NCBI GenBank assembly: GCA_964556665.1
Contig: CAZKXU010000016.1
Location: forward strand, 1 to 44,721
Reading direction: 5' to 3'
Origin: CAZKXU01 sp964556665
Lineage (GTDB): Bacteria; Bdellovibrionota_C; UBA2361; CAZKXU01
DNA length: 44,721 nucleotides
Shown here: positions 40,202 through 44,721 of the stretch, piece by piece
Numbering within the stretch: the stretch's first letter is position 1
Layout: each line of letters begins with the position of its first letter
Position numbers and translations under genes: made by a program
The notes under the pieces: generated by a model
The model's input: the letters and a program-made list of their open reading frames with translations, nothing else
Told to the model about the DNA's origin: nothing
Database searches by the model: none

Positions 40202-41743
40202 TTATTCTATGAACAATAGCTCTTCTTCACTCTCGATAACTTTATTTTTGGCCGCAGTAGGCTTTAGGGCGTAGAGCTTAAAGCCGAAAGTAGTAGGAGG
40301 CAAGTCGCTTGGAATCAGCTCACTGATTGAATAGCTTCCTAAACTACTAAAACTATTATTTTCAATATGGTTTAGCTCATCTACTCCATTAATGCTGCTA
40401 AAAAACAGAGATAGCGCAGAGCTAGGAGGCGCTCCATTGACGGTTAAAGTCACTGTATCGCCAGGCTTGGCTTTCTTAGGTTCAATATTTAAGAAGAGGT
40501 CATTCCCAGACCAAACAAAGACCTGACCCACAAAATTATTCGAAAAATGGGCCCCGGCAATTATCTCTGCAATGCCATCACCGGTAATATCATCAAGACA
40601 CCCCAACGAGTTACCTAAAAAAGAGATCGTAGTCTCACCCCTACGATCCCACTTATAAAGCAACTCTCTGGTTGCACCTGAATAAAGGTAGACTACGCCG
40701 CCTGAGGAGTAAACATGGCCGACTAGCAGATCTTTTACGCCATCGCCGTTTTGATCAGGAATATCCTTTATTGTCTCACCAAATCCACCGTTGTTTGCTC
40801 CTGGACAGATATCATCGAGAAGTAGACCATCAAATCCTGAATAAAGATTTATACAGTACGGGTCATAAGTTGGCTGGCCAATAGCAAAATCAGAGTATCC
40901 ATCTTGATTAAAATCTCCACTAGCTAAGGAACGTGGAGCTTTTATTTTGCCATCTCTTAATGCAGGTATCTCATAGATTAACTCTGCTGTAGCTCCTGAG
41001 TAAACTCTAGTATATCCAAATCCACGAGGATAACTTGAAGAACAGCTAGTGGTATGACCATATGAGGCAATCAAAAGATCATTAGTACCATCTTGATTAA
41101 CATCTCCCCCATCCAGCACATCTGTCCCCATACTTTCACATTTTGAATCATCATCTTCAAAATGGTAGATCAGTGCGCCATCAAACCCTGAGAGCAGATC
41201 GACCATACCCCGTTCTTTTGTTGCTATTAAATGAGCTCCGACAAGTAAATCAGTTATCCCATCAGCATTAATATCTTTGATTGGTGCAAGACTACGCCCA
41301 TAGCCTGTCCCAACGGAGGTGCTAACAGTATAGATCTTCTGACCATCAATCCCTGAAAATAAATAAACCTCATTTGCATAGGAATCTGCAACCCAAAAGT
41401 CGCCTGCTCCATCCCCGTTCACATCCCCTGCAGTTGCAAGTCGACTGCCGAACTGAAAAAATAAATTTGATCCAGTTACGCGATATATCTCCTCTCCAGT
41501 TTTTCCTGAAAATACTGCCACATACCCAGGGCCCGGATCAGTTATGAAGCCATCTTGCGTGGCACTCACTATGAAATCACTCAATCCATCAAAATTCAGA
41601 TCGTCAACCTGCGTAACCTGCGCACCAAAGAAATCACGCTGTGTCTCCCCTTGAGGATTATAAATCTGTTTCTGTGCTTGAGCCTCCGTAATAAAAAGTA
41701 AGCCTGTAATAATAGCAATAAATATATGAATGATTATATTCAT
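40202..41743 (-). CDS. Secreted FG-GAP repeat (integrin alpha-like) protein
   Basis: A 513-aa protein. Signal peptide at about 1-23 (MNIIIHIFIAIITGLLFITE, cleavage near AQA). At least seven calcium-binding repeats follow, for example DLNFDGLSDF, DVNGDGAGDF, DINADGITDL, DVNQDGTNDL, DFNQDGYSDF, DQNGDGVKDL and DITGDGIAEI, each near a G-x-x-Y/V-x-V/L-x-SG strand. This predicts a seven-bladed beta-propeller as in integrin alpha chains. A C-terminal roughly 90-residue domain (about 420-513) looks Ig-like. The role could be surface adhesion. No neighbour suggests a pathway. Confidence 0.88.
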   Translation of the reverse strand: MNIIIHIFIAIITGLLFITEAQAQKQIYNPQGETQRDFFGAQVTQVDDLNFDGLSDFIVSATQDGFITDPGPGYVAVFSGKTGEEIYRVTGSNLFFQFGSRLATAGDVNGDGAGDFWVADSYANEVYLFSGIDGQKIYTVSTSVGTGYGRSLAPIKDINADGITDLLVGAHLIATKERGMVDLLSGFDGALIYHFEDDDSKCESMGTDVLDGGDVNQDGTNDLLIASYGHTTSCSSSYPRGFGYTRVYSGATAELIYEIPALRDGKIKAPRSLASGDFNQDGYSDFAIGQPTYDPYCINLYSGFDGLLLDDICPGANNGGFGETIKDIPDQNGDGVKDLLVGHVYSSGGVVYLYSGATRELLYKWDRRGETTISFLGNSLGCLDDITGDGIAEIIAGAHFSNNFVGQVFVWSGNDLFLNIEPKKAKPGDTVTLTVNGAPPSSALSLFFSSINGVDELNHIENNSFSSLGSYSISELIPSDLPPTTFGFKLYALKPTAAKNKVIESEEELLFIE

Positions 41744-41798
41744 TCAAAAAATTATACATGAATATACTGGCTGATCAAGAAAAGAAGTTCAGCAGATT

Positions 41799-41885
41799 GA
41801 GACTGCGGGCATCTTACCCGCTGACCTGTAGAATTGCCATAATTTAAGGCAGTTCCAAAGGCGGAGAAGATGCCTGCGGTCCCAG
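41799..41885. repeat. REP-like inverted repeat (copy 4)
   Basis: GACTGCGGGCATCTTACCCGC near 41801-41821 faces GATGCCTGCGGTCCCAGC near 41868-41885, the same family as copies 1-3. It has lost the first GGACC of its left end. It lies between the FG-GAP gene and the small gene at 41903, both on the minus strand. Confidence 0.75.
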
Positions 41886-41902
41886 CAATCTGAAAAGATG
41901 AA

Positions 41903-42136
41903 CTAGGCAACCACCTCACGCTTCGCGTTAGAACGCTTCTCCGCAGTCGCCTCATTATTCTCTTTTTCTACCGCTCTTTTTTCTGATTGAACTGCTGCCC
42001 CCGCACTACCTAACTTTGAGTCTTCAAAACTTGAATCTCCCGGTGGCGTACTCTTAGCTGTTGTACGTACTCTTTCCGGTTGATTTTGGCTAGAAATGCT
42101 TACTGAACTACGACTTCTAATGCTTCCTGCATCCAT
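41903..42136 (-). CDS. Small Ser/Lys/Glu-rich protein of unknown function
   Basis: A 77-aa protein starting MDAGSIRSRSSVSISSQNQP. It is polar, likely disordered, with a Ser-rich N-terminus and a charged C-terminus. No signal peptide, membrane segment or recognised domain. AAGGA sits 6 nt before ATG 42136, which supports translation. It is not in an operon with its neighbours. Confidence 0.55.
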   Translation of the reverse strand: MDAGSIRSRSSVSISSQNQPERVRTTAKSTPPGDSSFEDSKLGSAGAAVQSEKRAVEKENNEATAEKRSNAKREVVA

Positions 42137-42276
42137 ATATTATTCCTTATTATTTTAAAGCTACTCTCCTTTCGCCTACAAATAGCAATTACTTAACAAA
42201 CTGGAGCTTAAGTAATACGTAGCTTCTTTAACTTACTGAATAGACTATATCGCATAACAGACTAAAGAATTGCTTA

Positions 42277-42972
42277 CTAACCAATATTATCAGCACTGTC
42301 GGTCAAAGGCGCTATGCATTCTGGCAAGTTGTTTATTGCTGCATTTACTACCGTAGAAACAGGATAACATGTCAGTAGCTCTGCCGGACATGGCTTAAGC
42401 AATGCCGTCAGTTCATCTGGCTTTATCTCTGTATCTAGCCACTTATCAAAGTCTTTTCGTTCTAAAATTACAGGCATGCGATCATGAAGAGGGCGCATAA
42501 TTTCATTACAGGTAGTTGTGATAATGCTATAACTTTCAATATAATCACCTGTTGGCGACTCCCAGCGTTCCCAAATTCCTGCAAATACAAGAATTGTTCC
42601 CTCTTTTGGCTTGATATAGAAAGGCTGTTTCTTGTTTCCTCTTTCCAATTTTTGCCACTCGTAAAAACCGCTAGCGGGGATAAGACATCTTCGAGATTTA
42701 AAGGCTGAGCGAAAAGATGGCTTACTGTTAATCGTCTCTGCGCGTGCGTTAAATAGTTTGTAGCCGATATTTTTCTCTTTAGCCCAAGCTGGTATGAGTC
42801 CCCATACAAGAGTATGTAGTTCTCTTTCCCCATGCTTGCCGCGTTTGATAACAGAGGAATCCTGAGTAGGCGCAATGTTATACCTCATAGGCAAAGACTG
42901 AGGAGGTGTTGTAAGCGTCACCAGGCTATGAAGATCTTGCCAGGAATATAGCTGAGTTTGGCGGCCGCACAT
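42277..42972 (-). CDS. SRAP-domain protein (YedK/HMCES-like abasic-site protein)
   Basis: Proteins of this family crosslink to abasic sites in single-stranded DNA through the N-terminal cysteine and protect them. It is 231 aa. The start MCGR leaves Cys2 as the new N-terminus after Met removal. Other family residues are N75 (FNARAET), E105 (SGFYEW) and H163 (PLHDRMP), all matching E. coli YedK positions closely. The 346-bp gap to RarD holds a palindrome. Confidence 0.93.
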   Translation of the reverse strand: MCGRQTQLYSWQDLHSLVTLTTPPQSLPMRYNIAPTQDSSVIKRGKHGERELHTLVWGLIPAWAKEKNIGYKLFNARAETINSKPSFRSAFKSRRCLIPASGFYEWQKLERGNKKQPFYIKPKEGTILVFAGIWERWESPTGDYIESYSIITTTCNEIMRPLHDRMPVILERKDFDKWLDTEIKPDELTALLKPCPAELLTCYPVSTVVNAAINNLPECIAPLTDSADNIG

Positions 42973-42989
42973 AAGTCAGATTAAACAAG

Positions 42990-43190
42990 TTATACAATTA
43001 CCATTTTTTTGCTTTTATTACTATTGAAGCTTGAAAGGGTGAGACCATGGGCCGCCCCAGTCAGATCTATGTGTATATTCCTAGTAATGGTGGTATAGTT
43101 GTTAGTGGAACTGCTGTGCAGATGATCTAGTGCTTCTCCTGACGTGCAGGTGCTAAGGGCTCGCGCAGAAATAAGTGGCACAATTTGCAT
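42990..43190 (-). CDS. Doubtful small ORF
   Basis: A 66-aa open frame starting MQIVPLISARAL. No domain is recognised. The ribosome-binding site is poor: a GATGGG touches the ATG, with almost no spacing. It begins 7 nt after the 101-bp palindrome. It may be non-coding. Confidence 0.25.
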   Translation of the reverse strand: MQIVPLISARALSTCTSGEALDHLHSSSTNNYTTITRNIHIDLTGAAHGLTLSSFNSNKSKKMVIV

Positions 43191-43196
43191 CCCATC

Positions 43197-43297
43197 TATA
43201 GGGCATCTTTGAATCTTTTCAAAGCAGAAAAATACTCGATATAGCTGTGCTATGTCTGCGTTTTTTCTGCTTCGAAAATCTCCAAATCTACCCTATA
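43197..43297. repeat. 101-bp imperfect palindrome, a different family
   Basis: Arms run from TATAGGG (43197) inward and from CCCTATA (43297) inward, and share AAGCAGAAAAA near the middle of each arm with scattered mismatches. The centre is ATAG-CTGTG-CTAT. Only one copy is seen in the window, so whether it is a repeat is not shown. It follows rarD on the minus strand and could end its transcript. Confidence 0.7.
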
Positions 43298-43318
43298 CCT
43301 GAGCGCAACTTGTATCAC

Positions 43319-44200
43319 TTATTTCTGCGCGAGCCTTAAATATCCACTTCGCCATATCGATTCTAAGGAGTGTAGAGCTAACGCAATCCAAATTAGAGCA
43401 AATGAGATATACTTAGTAGTATTAACAACCTCATCATAAACCCATACTGCAAGGATAAACTGAATCGATGGTGAAAGGTATTGAAGAAAGCCGATAGTAA
43501 TTAACGGCAATTCACGTGCAGCTTTTACAAAACATAGTAGCGGCAATGTTGTAACGAGCCCTGTCGATACAAGCAATAAGCAGGTGATAGGATCAGCTAT
43601 GCTGACGCTGAGTGAGAAATTAAAATAGTTATACACAAGATACCCAAGCGCAATCGGAAGCATGAAGATCGTCTCTACTAAAAGACCTAGGTAAGAATCT
43701 ACGACCAGTATCTTTCGCACTAAGCCATACAGTGAAAAGGTTAAAGCTAAACTTAAGGCAAAGAACGGAAACTCACCTAATTGCACCACCATTAAAGTTA
43801 CTGCGAATGCTACTAGCAGCAGTGCAAAGATCTGTGGCCTTCCAAGATGCTCTTTTAGAAATACTCTGCCCATAAAGATATTCAGTAATGGACAGATAAA
43901 GTATCCCAAACTAGCATCGAGAATGTGACCGGTGTTTACTGCGATTATATAGATTAACCAATTAACTCCAATTAGAAATGAGCTCAGTATTAAAATCCTA
44001 TATTGGTCGCTTTTTAAGATCAGTATTGCTTTTCTCCAATCCTTTCTTATGTACACTAACAATACAAGAAACAGGAGTGACCAGATTACACGATTTGCTA
44101 TAACTTCATAAGAACTTACTGTACTGAGAGCCCTCCAGTATATTGGGAACAACCCCCAAAGAGTATAGGCTATTATCCCGTAAATTAGTGCTGGCTTCAT
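43319..44200 (-). CDS. rarD: RarD-like EamA-family permease
   Basis: A 293-aa inner-membrane protein with about ten helices, starting MKPALIYGIIAYTLWGLFPI. The RarD pattern includes YWRALSTVSSYEVIANRVIW (about 21-40) and GHILDASLGYFICPLLNIFM (about 90-109). LQYLSPSIQFILAVW lies near the C-terminus. RarD members are named for chloramphenicol sensitivity and belong to the drug/metabolite transporter superfamily. The natural substrate is unknown. Confidence 0.88.
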   Translation of the reverse strand: MKPALIYGIIAYTLWGLFPIYWRALSTVSSYEVIANRVIWSLLFLVLLVYIRKDWRKAILILKSDQYRILILSSFLIGVNWLIYIIAVNTGHILDASLGYFICPLLNIFMGRVFLKEHLGRPQIFALLLVAFAVTLMVVQLGEFPFFALSLALTFSLYGLVRKILVVDSYLGLLVETIFMLPIALGYLVYNYFNFSLSVSIADPITCLLLVSTGLVTTLPLLCFVKAARELPLITIGFLQYLSPSIQFILAVWVYDEVVNTTKYISFALIWIALALHSLESIWRSGYLRLAQK

Positions 44201-44402
44201 CCGCGAATTGTAGTATTAAAATAGACCCACCACAACAACTTTGCCAGCGCTAGCTTGTTGATCTGAATTATGCTAGTGTCTACCTATGGGAAGGGGTTGC
44301 TTAGGTTTGATTAGGTTCGATTTATAAACAGCAACGGTATCTTTGCGGTATATTAAGCTTAGTCATATAGCTTGGTTTTAAATACTGCAAAGATGAGTGA
44401 GC

Positions 44403-44588
44403 TCAGATGTTGTCTTCACCACGCGCGGTGCCTCGCATCTGAGCAAGGCCGTCTAGTCTAACTCCTAAAGACTGACCTGCCTGCAGAGTCTCACTCAGAG
44501 GTGGTTGGAGGACTCTCTCAACAAAAGACGCAGGCGATGCGTTTGAGAGTTGAAGGGTTTGCAGTCCGCCATAACCGTGCACTCGCAT
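44403..44588 (-). CDS. Small protein of unknown function
   Basis: A 61-aa open frame starting MRVHGYGGLQTLQLSNASPA. It is moderately hydrophobic, with no signal peptide and no recognised domain. AAGGG lies 12 nt upstream of the ATG, a weak ribosome site. The palindromic element copy C lies 38 bp upstream. It may be real or spurious. Confidence 0.4.
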   Translation of the reverse strand: MRVHGYGGLQTLQLSNASPASFVERVLQPPLSETLQAGQSLGVRLDGLAQMRGTARGEDNI

Positions 44589-44626
44589 GGTTCTGCAACA
44601 CCCTTCCCACCTTTTAATGATTATTT

Positions 44627-44721
44627 CTAGTGCTTCGCCAAATAAGTTTTTTCACGTATGGCGCGCTGCGTTGCCCCAGATTGGCACGCCTCGGAAGGAG
44701 GAAATCCGCAGCAATACTGGA
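44627..44721. repeat. Half copy (C) of the long palindromic element
   Basis: A complete left arm (44627-44718, 92 nt) plus a GG centre and one base; the window ends there. The arm matches the reverse complement of the right arm of copy B (701-792) at 90 of 92 positions. Together with 1-52 it shows at least three copies. Confidence 0.92.

Larger units (their letters stand above)
42973..43318. other. Gap between SRAP and RarD genes
   Basis: 346 bp. It contains the doubtful ORF 42990-43190 and the palindrome 43197-43297. No promoter pair stands out. Confidence 0.5.

Noticed and set aside
23767..41885. CRISPR array made of the GC-rich repeats
   Set aside because: The repeats are inverted, widely scattered and irregular, with no spacer pattern and no cas genes.
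1..44721. Circular plasmid or phage indicated by terminal repeats
   Set aside because: The same repeat also occurs internally and the content is core chromosomal. Assembly breaks explain it.

Overview
The window looks like part of a chromosome from a Gram-negative, (micro)aerobic bacterium of a lineage I cannot name. The clues are mixed. It has a bacterial str-S10-spc-alpha ribosomal order, zinc-binding (Cys-rich) forms of S4, S14 and L36, a FabI enoyl reductase, a queuosine pathway, a cbb3 oxidase with fused CcoN-CcoO and a one-heme CcoP, a threonyl-tRNA synthetase without a TGS domain, and an EF-Tu with a rewritten switch I loop that, from memory, recalls planctomycete-type EF-Tu. No rRNA, tRNA, CRISPR array, transposase, integrase or prophage gene was found. 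The window starts and ends inside copies of the same palindromic repeat, which suggests the sequence is a contig broken at repeats.

Layout. 1-792: two copies of a long palindromic repeat flank a small unknown gene. 789-1556: fabI. 1679-21450: about 20 kb of translation genes on the minus strand. In transcription order these are rpsL-rpsG-fusA-tuf, then rpsJ-rplC-rplD-rplW-rplB-rpsS-rplV-rpsC-rplP-rpmC-rpsQ, then rplN-rplX-rplE-rpsN-rpsH-rplF-rplR-rpsE-rpmD-rplO-secY-adk, then rpmJ-rpsM-rpsK-rpsD-rpoA-rplQ. The 38-aa rpmJ is present, while map and infA are absent. Several gaps inside this block hold stem-loops, the most striking being two perfect hairpins between rpsL and rpsG and an H-type pseudoknot-like arrangement just before fusA.

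21891-26055: thrS, then the preQ0/preQ1 genes queE, queC (minus strand) and queF (plus strand). 26314-34307: a cbb3 terminal oxidase and its assembly set: ccoG, ccoP, ccoQ, ccoNO, a TauE/SafE-like membrane protein, the copper ATPase ccoI, and ccoS. No ccoH was found. The oxidase genes ccoNO-Q-P read leftward. ccoI-ccoS read rightward from a junction with almost no intergenic DNA.

34392-44588: accessory DNA. It contains a secreted protein that needs a -1 frameshift at a T TTT TTA heptamer, a possible SAM-binding-fold protein, a secreted alpha/beta hydrolase-like enzyme, a secreted protein of unknown role, an FG-GAP repeat protein, small unknown proteins, an SRAP-domain (YedK/HMCES-like) protein and a RarD-like permease. 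Gaps from 23.7 to 41.9 kb carry a second repeat family, REP-like GC-rich inverted repeats. A third, about 101-bp, palindrome lies at 43.2 kb. I see no clear new defence or mobile system. The best candidates for something undescribed are the palindromic element, the str-operon RNA structures and the frameshift gene.
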